A DNA stretch of 64,000 bases from NCBI GenBank assembly GCA_965248935.1, contig OZ252214.1:3720001-3784000 (forward strand). Direction: 5' to 3'. A model generated the notes under the pieces. It searched no databases. It was not told the origin of the DNA and worked only from the letters and a program-made list of their open reading frames with translations. This DNA is from G032773895 sp965248935. GTDB lineage: Bacteria > Pseudomonadota > Gammaproteobacteria > Pseudomonadales > Cellvibrionaceae. This document shows positions 33,436 through 41,620 of the stretch, in pieces. The position numbers and the translations under genes are program-made. Each line of letters opens with the position of its first letter. Position 1 is the stretch's first letter.

Positions 33436-33502
33436 TAGCCTGGAAAATTTTTCTTTTTCCCAGTTTAATAGTTCAGCACTTTCCTCTAAGGGGTGTTTTT
33501 TT

Positions 33503-33928
33503 ATGAGCAATGAAAACGAATTTTCCATTGAGTTGCGTGTCTATATTGAAGATACAGATGCCGGTGGAATTGTCTACTATCCTAACTACCTGAAATATAT
33601 GGAGCGCGTGCGGACGGAATTTTTGCGATCATTGGATTTTCCAAAGGCTGCATTTATTGCTGATGGTTTTTTACTCGTGGTAGCATCCGTTCAAATTGAT
33701 TATAAAGCATCCGCTAAACTTGATGAATGCATTCGGATTACGACTTACCCAGAAAAGGTGAAACGTGGTTCTATCCTTATGTATCAAAAAGTGCTGAAGG
33801 ATGGGCGTCTTTTAGCTGAAGGGCGAGTTAGAATTGCGTGTATTACTGAGCAGGATAAAATACCGGCCCCGTTGCCGGTAGAGTTAATCGAAGCATTAAA
33901 TAAGTATACAGAGGAATTGTCTGGATGA
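33503..33928 (+). CDS. ybgC: YbgC acyl-CoA thioesterase of the Tol-Pal cluster
   Basis: Hot-dog fold thioesterase that is regularly the first gene of tol-pal operons and is linked to phospholipid metabolism. It has 141 residues with the active-site stretch VYIEDTDAGGIVYYPNYLKYMERVRTE. Its last codons overlap the tolQ start (ATGA type, 4 bases). Confidence 0.95.
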   Translation: MSNENEFSIELRVYIEDTDAGGIVYYPNYLKYMERVRTEFLRSLDFPKAAFIADGFLLVVASVQIDYKASAKLDECIRITTYPEKVKRGSILMYQKVLKDGRLLAEGRVRIACITEQDKIPAPLPVELIEALNKYTEELSG

Positions 33929-34614
33929 ATCAGGAACCGCTTTCAATATTTCACCTTATTGCTAACGCAAGCTTATTGGTGCAATTTGTGATGTTACTTT
34001 TGTTTTTGGCTTCCGCCGTATCCTGGGTCATGATCGTTAAGCGTGGCTTGTACCAGCGCAAGGCAAAAGCGGCTCTCAATGCCTTCGAACGTCAATTTTG
34101 GTCTGGTGTGGATTTGACTCAACTTTATCGCCAAGGGAATGGTAAGGCGAACCGTAATGTCACAGATGGCGTGGAGAATATTTTTCGTGCAGGTTTTAAA
34201 GAATTTTCCCGTTTGCGTCAGCAAGCGGGGACAGAGCCCGATGCCATTATGGAGGGTACTCAGAGAGCAATGCGCGTCGCTTTGGCGCGGGAACAAGAAA
34301 AGTTAGAGGAGAACCTGCCATTTTTGGCTAGTGTTGCCTCCGTTAGTCCCTACATAGGGTTGTTTGGTACCGTATGGGGGATTATGAATTCTTTCCGTGG
34401 GTTGGCTAATGTACACCAAGCAACATTGGCCACCGTTGCTCCCGGAATTTCTGAAGCGCTAGTAGCGACAGCGATGGGGCTTTTTGCCGCTATCCCGGCT
34501 GTACTGGCGTATAATCGTTTTGCCGCATGCGCTGAAACATTAAGCAACAAATACGAAACGTTTTCTGACGAATTTTCGTCCATTCTCCATCGTCAAGTTC
34601 ACGCTAAACAATAA
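33925..34614 (+). CDS. tolQ: Tol-Pal inner-membrane subunit TolQ
   Basis: Proton-channel scaffold of the Tol-Pal system, which constricts the outer membrane during division. It has 229 residues. The first membrane helix is near residues 15-37, and two more (FLASVASVSPYIGLFGTVWGIM and the later EALVATAMGLFAAIPAVLAYN) form the TolR-facing channel. The start overlaps ybgC. Confidence 0.97.
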   Translation: MNQEPLSIFHLIANASLLVQFVMLLLFLASAVSWVMIVKRGLYQRKAKAALNAFERQFWSGVDLTQLYRQGNGKANRNVTDGVENIFRAGFKEFSRLRQQAGTEPDAIMEGTQRAMRVALAREQEKLEENLPFLASVASVSPYIGLFGTVWGIMNSFRGLANVHQATLATVAPGISEALVATAMGLFAAIPAVLAYNRFAACAETLSNKYETFSDEFSSILHRQVHAKQ

Positions 34615-34627
34615 TATTTAGGTAGGC

Positions 34628-35050
34628 TTGTCGATGGCGTCTAACAAAAAAAAACCTATGGCAGAAATCAACGTGGTTCCCTACATTGATGTGATGCTGG
34701 TACTGCTTGTTATTTTTATGGTGACGGCACCTCTGCTAATGCAGGGAGTGAAAGTAGACCTGCCTAAAGCGCCATCCGCACCTATAGATAAGAATGATGA
34801 TGAACCCTTGATTGTGTCCTTGAAGTCCGATGGAACCTACTACTTAAACCTGGGGGGTAAACAAGAAACCGCAAAACCCTTAAAAGAAATCAAAGAGACT
34901 GTTGCAAAGGTACTTCGCCAGAAGCCAACAACTCCCGTATTAGTTTGGGGGGACCGTAGCGTGAATTATGGTTTGGTGGTTGAATTGATGACCCACTTAC
35001 AGCAGGCGGGTGCGCCTTCTGTCGGGTTGGTAACGGACACACCCGAGTAG
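34628..35050 (+). CDS. tolR: Tol-Pal inner-membrane subunit TolR
   Basis: ExbD/TolR-type protein of 140 residues. It has a short cytoplasmic N-terminus (KKKPMAEINVVPYIDVMLVLL), one membrane helix carrying the proton-path aspartate, and a periplasmic domain. It forms a complex with TolQ and energises TolA. Confidence 0.96.
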   Translation: MSMASNKKKPMAEINVVPYIDVMLVLLVIFMVTAPLLMQGVKVDLPKAPSAPIDKNDDEPLIVSLKSDGTYYLNLGGKQETAKPLKEIKETVAKVLRQKPTTPVLVWGDRSVNYGLVVELMTHLQQAGAPSVGLVTDTPE

Positions 35051-35057
35051 CGCAAGT

Positions 35058-35786
35058 ATGATGAAGAGCGGCTTGGGTATTCCAATCCTGGTGAGTGTAT
35101 TGTTACACGGTGGTCTCATTGCTATTCTTGCTATGAGTTGGACTCCTCAGTCTGCGGAGAGAAAAATTATCAAGCCAAACTATGTTAAAGCGAGTTTGGT
35201 TGAGCTTAAAGATAAGGCTCCCAGGAAAACCATTGCAAAAAAAATAAAAAAGATCGATTTAACCAAGCGCCGAAAAGAGGTAGAGCGGAAGAAAAAACGT
35301 GCCGAACAGAAAGAACAGGCTGCATTAAAGAAGAAAAAAGCGGACCAAAAAAAGAAAGAACAAGAACGAAAAAAATTAGCCGAAGCCGAAGCCAAGGCGC
35401 GCGAGATGGAATTACTTCGGATTCAACAGGAACTTGAGAGTGAAATATTGGCCGAAGAACAATTGGTGACAGAGGAAGAGCTAGATATACAAGCGCAAAG
35501 CTATGTTGCCGCAATAACACAAAGAATCGAGCAAAATTGGAGCCGGCCCCCTTCGGCCCGGACGGGAATGAAATGTGAGCTTCTGATTCAACTTGTGCCC
35601 ACGGGGCAGGTTGTGCAGGTGACGATTATAAAGAGTAGCGGAAATGCGGCGTTTGATCGTTCGGCTGAACAGGCAGTAAAAAAAGTGGGGCGCTTTCCCG
35701 AGATTAAAACGATGTCGCCCGAAGTATTCGAGCGTTCTTATCGCAAACTTAAATTAATATTTAACCCACAGGACTTAAGGCAGTGA
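35058..35786 (+). CDS. tolA: Tol-Pal energy-transducing protein TolA
   Basis: Spans the periplasm from the TolQR motor to TolB/Pal. It has one N-terminal membrane helix (ILVSVLLHGGLIAILAMSW). A Lys/Glu/Ala-rich helix follows (about residues 45-130). A C-terminal TolA domain contains YVAAITQRIEQNW and a long basic stretch ending in FNPQDLRQ. At 242 residues it is clearly shorter than E. coli TolA (421), because the helical domain II is short. Its stop overlaps the tolB GTG start (GTGA). Confidence 0.93.
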   Translation: MMKSGLGIPILVSVLLHGGLIAILAMSWTPQSAERKIIKPNYVKASLVELKDKAPRKTIAKKIKKIDLTKRRKEVERKKKRAEQKEQAALKKKKADQKKKEQERKKLAEAEAKAREMELLRIQQELESEILAEEQLVTEEELDIQAQSYVAAITQRIEQNWSRPPSARTGMKCELLIQLVPTGQVVQVTIIKSSGNAAFDRSAEQAVKKVGRFPEIKTMSPEVFERSYRKLKLIFNPQDLRQ

Positions 35787-37084
35787 TAAAAAAAATACTA
35801 TTGGCCGTTGTTTGTACAACGTTTCTTTTTGTGTCGGTAGCTTCCCAGGCTGCGTTGACCATTGAAATTACTCAGGGGGTGGATGATCCAACCCCAATAG
35901 CTATTGTGCCTTTTGGTGGCGTGGCCAGCAGTGTAAGTGAAAATCTTACCAGTATTATTTCGTCTGATTTACAGCGAAGCGGTCTATTTCAATCTATACC
36001 ACAAAGGGACATGCTTTCATTTCCCGTGACCGCATCGGATATATACTATCGAGATTGGCGAATACTTGGAGCGAATTACTTAGTGATTGGTGATCTTCAA
36101 AAATCACCCACCGGCTATGTTCTGGAATATAAATTATTTGATGTTATTGCCCAGCGTATTGTATTTAGCAAGATGGTTACAGGGAATGAGCGAAGCTTGA
36201 GAGATATTGCTCATATGGCAAGCGACGAGATTTATGAATCCATTACCGGGATTCGTGGGGCATTTTCAACTAAGATTTTATATATCGAAGATTTGGGTTC
36301 ACTGGCATTAAAGCGATACCGTTTAGTGTTGGCGGATGCGGATGGGGCGAGAGAGAAAATTCTTTTTACTTCCAAAGAACCTTTAATGTCTCCTGCTTGG
36401 TCTCATAGTTTGACTCACATAGCCTACGTTTCTTTTGAAACTTCACGCCCGGCCATTTATAGACACAATATTAAAACGGGTGAAAGAGAGCAGTTAACAA
36501 ACTTTAAAGGATTAAATGGAGCGCCGGCTTGGTCACCCGATGATTCGAAGTTAGCGTTGGTTTTATCCAAGGACGGTAATCCAGAAATTTATACTTTAGA
36601 TTTGGTCACGCGCAAGTTTACACGAATAACTCGAACCAGTAGTTCCGTTATTGATACCGAACCGAACTGGACTTCCGATGGTAAGGGTATAATATTTACC
36701 TCAAATCGTGGTGGTAATCCACAGATTTACCAAGTGCATCTTGCCAGCGGGCGGGTAGAACGCTTAACCTTTGAGGGTGATTACAATTCACGGCCTCGCG
36801 TTTCTCCTGATGGTAAAAGCCTAGTAATGGTACACCGAGAAAATGGTGTTTATCACATTGCATGGCAAGACATTCGATCTGGTGATATGCGTATCTTGAC
36901 GGAAACATGGCTTGACGAATCGCCCAGTATAGCGCCTAATGGCGCGATGTTACTGTATGCCACACAATATAATAAAAAAGGAGTTTTGGCGGCGGTTTCG
37001 ATGGATGCGGGGATTAAATATAGGTTGCCCTCAAAGAGGGGAGATGTTCGAGAGCCCGCGTGGTCTCCGTATGTCAAAAACTGA
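35783..37084 (+). CDS. tolB: Tol-Pal periplasmic beta-propeller TolB
   Basis: Periplasmic protein that binds Pal and TolA. Signal peptide at residues 1-23 (ending ASQA). The N-terminal domain is followed by propeller repeats with SPAWS, APAWSPDDSKLAL and EPNWTSDGKGIIFTSNRGG. It has 433 residues. It starts with GTG inside the tolA stop. Confidence 0.97.
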   Translation: MIKKILLAVVCTTFLFVSVASQAALTIEITQGVDDPTPIAIVPFGGVASSVSENLTSIISSDLQRSGLFQSIPQRDMLSFPVTASDIYYRDWRILGANYLVIGDLQKSPTGYVLEYKLFDVIAQRIVFSKMVTGNERSLRDIAHMASDEIYESITGIRGAFSTKILYIEDLGSLALKRYRLVLADADGAREKILFTSKEPLMSPAWSHSLTHIAYVSFETSRPAIYRHNIKTGEREQLTNFKGLNGAPAWSPDDSKLALVLSKDGNPEIYTLDLVTRKFTRITRTSSSVIDTEPNWTSDGKGIIFTSNRGGNPQIYQVHLASGRVERLTFEGDYNSRPRVSPDGKSLVMVHRENGVYHIAWQDIRSGDMRILTETWLDESPSIAPNGAMLLYATQYNKKGVLAAVSMDAGIKYRLPSKRGDVREPAWSPYVKN

Positions 37085-37127
37085 AAGTAGGGTTTGATGA
37101 TTTTTTATACACTTTGGAGTGAAAACA

Positions 37128-37634
37128 ATGATTAATAGCTTTAAAACTATCTTGGCTTTGGTTGCTGTAATGGGGATGTTAGTAGGTTGTAGTTCGAATA
37201 CTAAGGTTGAAGATACGGTTGATGACAGTGCTTCTGTTGACTCTACAGACGTCGGCGCTGGTGTAGATACAACTGATACCAGCTCAGAAGATTTAAGTGT
37301 TGACCTAACAGGTGTCGATACCGTTTTCTATTTCGATTACGATCAATCTATTCTTAAGTCAGAAGCGCGTTCAGCTTTGATGATTCACGCTCAAGCACTT
37401 AAAGATAGCCCTGAGTCTGTTCGTCTAGAAGGTCATGCTGATGAGCGTGGTAGCCGTGAATACAACATGGCATTAGGTGAGCGTCGTGCAAATGCCGTAC
37501 GTGATTTCCTTGTGCTTCAAGGTGTTAGTTCTAGCCTTATTGATACAGTGAGCTATGGTGAAGAGCGTCCTGCTGAAGTAGGTAGTTACGATTCAGCATG
37601 GTCTAAAAACCGTCGCGTTGAACTTAGTAAGTAG
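37128..37634 (+). CDS. pal: Peptidoglycan-associated lipoprotein Pal
   Basis: Outer-membrane lipoprotein that anchors the envelope to peptidoglycan. The lipobox is LVGC. An acidic Asp/Ser/Thr-rich linker follows the lipid site (about residues 22-60). The OmpA-like domain has VFYFDYDQSILKSEA and LEGHADERGSREYNMALGERRA, the diaminopimelate-binding face. I prefer ATG 37128 because GGAG lies nine bases upstream. A GTG at 37119 lies inside that spacing. Confidence 0.96.
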   Translation: MINSFKTILALVAVMGMLVGCSSNTKVEDTVDDSASVDSTDVGAGVDTTDTSSEDLSVDLTGVDTVFYFDYDQSILKSEARSALMIHAQALKDSPESVRLEGHADERGSREYNMALGERRANAVRDFLVLQGVSSSLIDTVSYGEERPAEVGSYDSAWSKNRRVELSK

Positions 37635-37766
37635 TTACTGAGTCAATTATATAGAGCTAGCTGAGTTTGAAAGTTTGCATTCATTCTCAGTATGGCTCCA
37701 TATGAGTATGGCTTGAATAGTCGTGCTAAGTGTTTTTGAACAGAAAGGTTTTTTCACAAAGTGATT

Positions 37767-38546
37767 ATGTCAAAAAACATATTTCTTGCCGCCGCCTCAT
37801 TCTTGGCGGCGTCTTTCGTTTACGGTGTTGAAGTTGTCGATCGTTATCCGGTTGGGGCTTCAGAAACGCCTTCAACGCAGGTTATGAGTCAGAGTTCAGG
37901 CACACCTTCGGCGGCGACGCAAGAAGGGGGCAATGTTGCAGAGCTTTATTATCAGATCCAATTGCTTCAACAAGAAATCCTTCAACTTAGGGGAATGGTT
38001 GAAAAGCAGGCCCACCAGTTAAAGAAACTCAAACAGCAAAACTTAGATGATTATCTTGATCTAGATAGACGTTTAAGCAAAGTTGGTCAGCCGGGTTCTC
38101 ACCCTGCTCGCTCTAGCTCTTCTGTTACTTCTAATACCGTTGCCACTTCGCCTTCTTCCTCAAAAACGACTGAGTTACAAAGCTACAGAACCGCTATTGA
38201 TTTAGTACTTAAAAAGCAACAGTACGATCAAGCGGCGGAGGCGTTAAAAACACATTTGACGCAATACCCAAATGGTCGTCATGCCGGGAATGCGCAATAT
38301 TGGCTAGGTGAAATTTATTTGCTTAAGAAAGAATTGGAGACTTCAAAGCAGTGGTTTAGTTTGCTGTTAAGCGACTACCCTACTCATAACAAGGTTCCCG
38401 ACTCTCAGTTTAAGCTTGGCAAGGTATACGACCTACTTGGTGATAAAGCCAAAGCAAAAGAGTACTTAGAGAAAGCCGCTGGCTCTAATTCTGGTGCTGC
38501 AGCACTGGCTCGTGACTACCTAAATGTTAACTTTTCTTCTTACTAG
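37767..38546 (+). CDS. cpoB: Tol-Pal accessory protein CpoB (YbgF)
   Basis: Periplasmic coordinator of peptidoglycan synthesis and outer-membrane constriction. A signal peptide is followed by a coiled-coil trimerisation region (AELYYQIQLLQQEILQLRGMVEKQAHQLKKLKQQN). A Ser/Thr-rich linker and TPR repeats follow (YRTAIDLVLKKQQYDQAAEALKTHL and further). Start is ATG 37767, with GTG 37761 possible. It is the last gene of the tol-pal block. Confidence 0.93.
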   Translation: MSKNIFLAAASFLAASFVYGVEVVDRYPVGASETPSTQVMSQSSGTPSAATQEGGNVAELYYQIQLLQQEILQLRGMVEKQAHQLKKLKQQNLDDYLDLDRRLSKVGQPGSHPARSSSSVTSNTVATSPSSSKTTELQSYRTAIDLVLKKQQYDQAAEALKTHLTQYPNGRHAGNAQYWLGEIYLLKKELETSKQWFSLLLSDYPTHNKVPDSQFKLGKVYDLLGDKAKAKEYLEKAAGSNSGAAALARDYLNVNFSSY

Positions 38547-38636
38547 GTTTGAATTTTTGGCTTAGAAGAGAGCAAAAATAAGACAATTAGAGTGACTTTA
38601 GGTAGAATTGCCGCCTTTATTTAACCCTGTTGTCTT

Positions 38637-39287
38637 ATGTCTGATATTTCCCTTCGAATTACTGAAATTTTTCATTCCCTTCAAGGTGAAGCCCGCACGG
38701 TCGGCTGCCCAACCGTATTTGTTCGGTTAACGGGCTGCCCACTTCGTTGTGGCTATTGCGACTCCGAATATGCCTTCTTCAGTGGAGAGAAACGTTCTCT
38801 TGCAGATATTGTACAGACAGTCGAACATTTCGGTGCGAAGTATGTTTGCGTCACCGGGGGGGAACCACTCGCTCAACCGAACTGCCTTCCTTTATTGTCA
38901 GCGCTCTGTGATAAAGGCTATCAGGTCTCCTTAGAGACAAGTGGGGCAATGGAAGTCATCAATGTGGACTCCAGAGTGGACATTGTTATGGACCTTAAGA
39001 CCCCAGGTTCGGGAGAGGTCGATAAAAATTTATATTCTAATATCCAATCTTTGTCTAAAAAAGATCAGGTTAAATTTGTACTCTGTGACCGTCGAGATTA
39101 CGATTGGGCAAAATTAAAACTAGATGAATACCAACTAACCGATAAGGTAGGAGACGTTCTATTTTCTCCTTCGTTCGACAGTTTGGAGATACAAGATTTA
39201 GCTGAATGGGTACTAGCTGATAAGCTTAATGTTAGGGCTCAGGTACAGCTCCATAAAGTTATTTGGGGGGATAAGCCTGGTGTTTAA
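38637..39287 (+). CDS. queE: 7-carboxy-7-deazaguanine synthase QueE
   Basis: Radical SAM enzyme that forms 7-carboxy-7-deazaguanine in preQ0/queuosine synthesis. It begins with ITEIFHSLQGEARTVGCPTVFVRLTGC. Its cluster motif is CPLRCGYC. TGGEPLAQPN follows. It has 216 residues. It precedes queC, the next enzyme of the pathway, as in Pseudomonas. Confidence 0.95.
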   Translation: MSDISLRITEIFHSLQGEARTVGCPTVFVRLTGCPLRCGYCDSEYAFFSGEKRSLADIVQTVEHFGAKYVCVTGGEPLAQPNCLPLLSALCDKGYQVSLETSGAMEVINVDSRVDIVMDLKTPGSGEVDKNLYSNIQSLSKKDQVKFVLCDRRDYDWAKLKLDEYQLTDKVGDVLFSPSFDSLEIQDLAEWVLADKLNVRAQVQLHKVIWGDKPGV

Positions 39288-39328
39288 CGGCGGGGTTTAT
39301 TTCTTTGTAATATTGAAAGGTAAAAAAA

Positions 39329-40006
39329 TTGAGTAAAAAACGTGCGGTCGTATTGATTTCCGGCGGGTTGGATTCAACCACAGTTTTAGCAATTGCTCAA
39401 GCGGATGGGTATGACTGCTACAGCCTAAGCTTTGACTATGGTCAGCGTCATCGTTCTGAGTTGGATGCAGCACAGCGAATCGCCCGCGCAATGGGCGCTG
39501 TACAGCATAAGGTTGTATCCTTAGATTTAGCCACCATTGGTGGCTCTGCTCTAACAGACCAAAGTATCGATGTGCCAGAAGTGGAAACCGAAGGCATTCC
39601 TGTTACTTACGTGCCCGCACGGAATACTATCTTTTTATCCATTGCATTGGGTTGGGCAGAAGTATTAGAAGCCGAAGCGATCTGCATAGGTGTCAACGCT
39701 GTTGATTATTCTGGCTACCCGGATTGTCGGTCGGAGTATATTGAATCCTTCCAAAAAACGGCTAACTTGGCGACTAAGGCGGGTGTGGAGGGTCATGGAA
39801 TCACTATCCATACCCCTTTAATTGACCTCACTAAAGCCCAGATTATCCAAAAAGGCATTGAACTAGGGGTCGACTACTCTCAAACCGTCTCCTGTTATCA
39901 AGCCAATACGAATGGAGAAGCTTGCGGTAAATGTGATAGCTGTAGGCTACGTAAACAGGGGTTTGACGATGCTTCTGTTAGCGATACCACTCGCTATCAT
40001 CGCTGA
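39329..40006 (+). CDS. queC: 7-cyano-7-deazaguanine synthase QueC
   Basis: ATP-dependent conversion of CDG to preQ0. The PP-loop is VVLISGGLDSTT. The C-terminal zinc site has four cysteines (the Cys of VSCYQAN plus CGKCDSCR). It has 225 residues. The start is TTG at 39329, with GAAAGG eight bases upstream. No ATG fits the family N-terminus. Confidence 0.95.
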   Translation: MSKKRAVVLISGGLDSTTVLAIAQADGYDCYSLSFDYGQRHRSELDAAQRIARAMGAVQHKVVSLDLATIGGSALTDQSIDVPEVETEGIPVTYVPARNTIFLSIALGWAEVLEAEAICIGVNAVDYSGYPDCRSEYIESFQKTANLATKAGVEGHGITIHTPLIDLTKAQIIQKGIELGVDYSQTVSCYQANTNGEACGKCDSCRLRKQGFDDASVSDTTRYHR

Positions 40007-40051
40007 TTCCTGTCAATCTTATTTTAGGCGGCCATATTAGTAATAAAAAAC

Positions 40052-40079
40052 TTGTTTTTTGTGGCTAAATCATTACTAT
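40052..40079 (+). promoter_or_regulatory. Promoter of the tRNA-Lys array
   Basis: TTGTTT (40052-40057), a 16-base spacer and TACTAT (40074-40079), followed by the GC-rich discriminator ATGCGCCTC. The layout is of stable-RNA type. The first tRNA-like sequence begins about 85 bases downstream. Confidence 0.65.
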
Positions 40080-40167
40080 ATGCGCCTCTTTTAGGGCGGC
40101 ATACTATCCGTTCAAAAGCACAGTAATCAGTTATTCCAACCGGATTACATGTGAGTATAGAGTTAAC

Positions 40168-40191
40168 GGGTCGTTAGCTCAGTTGGTAGAG
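40168..40191 (+). pseudogene. Detached tRNA-Lys 5' half, copy 1
   Basis: Identical to bases 1-24 of the intact tRNA-Lys (acceptor 5' strand and D arm). It then breaks into hairpin element A. No anticodon or T arm follows before the next full tRNA. It cannot make a tRNA unless transcripts are joined in trans, for which I see no evidence. Confidence 0.85.
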
Positions 40192-40267
40192 GCCCGAAAT
40201 TGCTCCAGGCAATTTGGGGCACTCCCTCCTTCCGTGGAGGTCGCACTTGGCTAAAAGCCAACAGTGC
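40192..40267 (+). repeat. Hairpin element A, copy 1
   Basis: Three successive hairpins. The first is 40192-40220 (twelve pairs, one mismatch). The second is CCTCC/GGAGG at 40225-40240. The third is GCAC...GTGC with an inner GGCT/AGCC-type stem at 40243-40267. Near-identical copies start at 40498 and 40800. In the third copy the last hairpin is absent, and the sequence returns to tRNA-Lys at TTGGCTTTTAACC. Confidence 0.7.
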
Positions 40268-40305
40268 GAAAACTTAGCTCAGTACGAGTAAGTGGAACAG
40301 TTTAT

Positions 40306-40381
40306 GGGTCGTTAGCTCAGTTGGTAGAGCAGTTGGCTTTTAACCAATTGGTCACTGGTTCGAATCCAGTACGACCCACCA
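40306..40381 (+). tRNA. tRNA-Lys(UUU), copy 1
   Basis: 76 bases including encoded CCA. The acceptor is GGGTCGT/ACGACCC. The D arm is GCTCAGTTGGTAGAGC, the anticodon loop CTTTTAA (anticodon TTT at 40339-40341) and the T arm CTGGTTCGAATCCAG. All stems pair. Probably functional. Confidence 0.97.
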
Positions 40382-40473
40382 TATTTAAAAGGCTATAATG
40401 GCCTCGGCCACAAGTGTGACCATGAATGAATTAGTCCAGTACGCTGGATGAGAGAGAGAAATACCAAGTTTAT

Positions 40474-40497
40474 GGGTCGTTAGCTCAGTTGGTAGAG
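40474..40497 (+). pseudogene. Detached tRNA-Lys 5' half, copy 2
   Basis: Same 24-base fragment as at 40168, again followed by element A (40498-40573). Confidence 0.85.
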
Positions 40498-40611
40498 GCC
40501 CGAAATTGCTCCAGGCAATTTGGGGCACTCCCTCCTTCCGTGGAGGTCGCACTTGGCTAAAAGCCAACAGTGCAAAAACTTAGCTCAGTACGAGTAAGTG
40601 GAACAGTTTAT

Positions 40612-40687
40612 GGGTCGTTAGCTCAGTTGGTAGAGCAGTTGGCTTTTAACCAATTGGTCACTGGTTCGAATCCAGTACGACCCACCA
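40612..40687 (+). tRNA. tRNA-Lys(UUU), copy 2
   Basis: Identical to the first copy over all 76 bases, including CCA. It lies 306 bases downstream in the second repeat unit. Probably functional. Confidence 0.97.
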
Positions 40688-40775
40688 TATTCAAAAGGCT
40701 ATAATGGCCTTGGCCACAAGTGTGGCCATGAATGAATAAATCCAGTGCGCTGGATGAGAGAAATACCAAGTTTAT

Positions 40776-40976
40776 GGGTCGTTAGCTCAGTTGGTAGAGG
40801 CCCGAAATTGCTCCAGGCAATTTGGGGCACTCCCTCCTTCCGTGGAGGTCGCACTTGGCTTTTAACCAATTGGTCACTGGTTCGATAAAATCGTAGGGAA
40901 CGATTTTACATCGCCGAAGGCGACCGCGAAGCGGGGAGGTACAGGGTGTACCGAATAAATCCAGTACGACCCACCA
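40776..40976 (+). pseudogene. tRNA-Lys interrupted by two structured inserts
   Basis: All parts of tRNA-Lys are present in order but split by two inserts. The 5' half is 40776-40799. Element A (40800-40854, about 55 bases) takes the place of the three bases CAG before the anticodon stem. The anticodon arm to T-loop part is 40855-40885. Element B (40886-40958, 73 bases) sits inside the T loop, between TTCGA and ATCC. The 3' part with CCA is 40959-40976. The exons match the intact genes exactly. Without removal of the inserts it cannot fold as a tRNA. Confidence 0.85.
40886..40958 (+). repeat. Hairpin element B, copy 1
   Basis: First stem TAAAATCGT/ACGATTTTA (40886-40908), then CGCCGAAGGCG, then CCGCGAAGCGG, then GGTAC/GTACC around 40938-40952. 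It lies in a tRNA T loop. A second copy at 41055 shares the last two-thirds but has a different, still self-complementary first stem. Confidence 0.75.
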
Positions 40977-41030
40977 TATTAAAAATTAACCTTAGTAAGT
41001 AAGGTTAATGGTCAAAGTCAAAAATGTTCA

Positions 41031-41138
41031 ATGCGCTTTTGGTCATGGGTTCGACTCATTCGTCGAGAGCGAATGAGCATTGCCGAAGGCAGCGGTGAGG
41101 TACAGGAAGTACCGAGTTTGTCCAGTAGAACTCGCCAT
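41031..41138 (+). pseudogene. Decayed tRNA 3' half carrying element B, copy 2
   Basis: TTTTGGTCATGGGTTCGA (41037-41054) and TCCAGTAGAACTCGCCA (41121-41137) resemble the tRNA-Lys 3' half with substitutions. Between them lies element B (41055 to about 41119). Its first stem is CTCATTCG/CGAATGAG, followed by TGCCGAAGGCA and GAGGTACAGGAAGTACCGAG. The parent tRNA may be Lys or another. No 5' half precedes it. Confidence 0.6.
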
Positions 41139-41620
41139 AATGAAAGGGTGAGTTAGTTTTAAGGGCCTTTTTTTACTACATTTTCGATACTAGACAATTA
41201 ATACTCCAGTGAGGCGTTGGCACCTGGGTTATGTCGTGATCAATAATTCTTTCTATGTTCCAATCAATTCGTTCTTATACCAATCCTAGAAAGTTTTCAT
41301 ATGACAGCCCAAGCCCTAGAACAAAGACTTTGTATTCGTCCATCTTCAGCCGTGAAGTTTTTTCAAGCCTCACCCTAGTTCCCACAGTCCTCCGCACTAC
41401 TGTCCGGGAGCGTGGGAACGAGTTAATGATTAATTTCTGTGTATTCATACGGTTATGGTTTAGGGATATTGTGAGTGGGCTAGAGGTTAATAGTTTTTTT
41501 CATTACTTTTAAAAGGAAAAGGCAATGAATATCGGAGATAGTGCTTAATTGGTGATTTTTTGTGGTTTTGAACAGTAAATACAGTAATATAGATATAAGC
41601 ACTGCATATATGAGGTCATT
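41139..41620. other. Intergenic region with a degenerate palindromic repeat
   Basis: No gene is seen. At 41378-41419 GTTCCCAC and GTGGGAAC form an inverted repeat around TCCTCCGC...CGGGAGC. Its left end CCCTAGTTCCC recurs at 54618. A T-rich tract after AAGGGCC (41161-41174) might terminate the tRNA transcript. Confidence 0.5.

Larger units (their letters stand above)
40168..40775 (+). repeat. Two tandem 302-306-base units, each a tRNA-Lys 5' half plus hairpin element A plus full tRNA-Lys
   Basis: Unit 1 is 40168-40473 and unit 2 is 40474-40775. They differ at only a handful of bases and one GAGA-type length change. Each unit carries a 24-base copy of the tRNA-Lys 5' half (40168-40191; 40474-40497), element A with three hairpins, a spacer, an intact tRNA-Lys and a tail. 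A third, altered copy starts at 40776. Recent duplication by unequal crossing over is the simplest origin. Confidence 0.92.

Noticed and set aside
40168..40976. Repeat array that could be read as CRISPR
   Set aside because: Repeats are whole tRNA genes and hairpin elements of 55-306 bases. There are no short regular repeats with unique spacers and no cas genes.
40886..41119. Element B as integron attC sites
   Set aside because: No integrase and no attC-type core (GTTRRRY) ends. The copies lie inside tRNA-like T loops rather than between cassettes.
41255..41512. Plus-strand frame of 85 codons
   Set aside because: It covers the palindromic repeat, shows no protein-like pattern and has no binding site.
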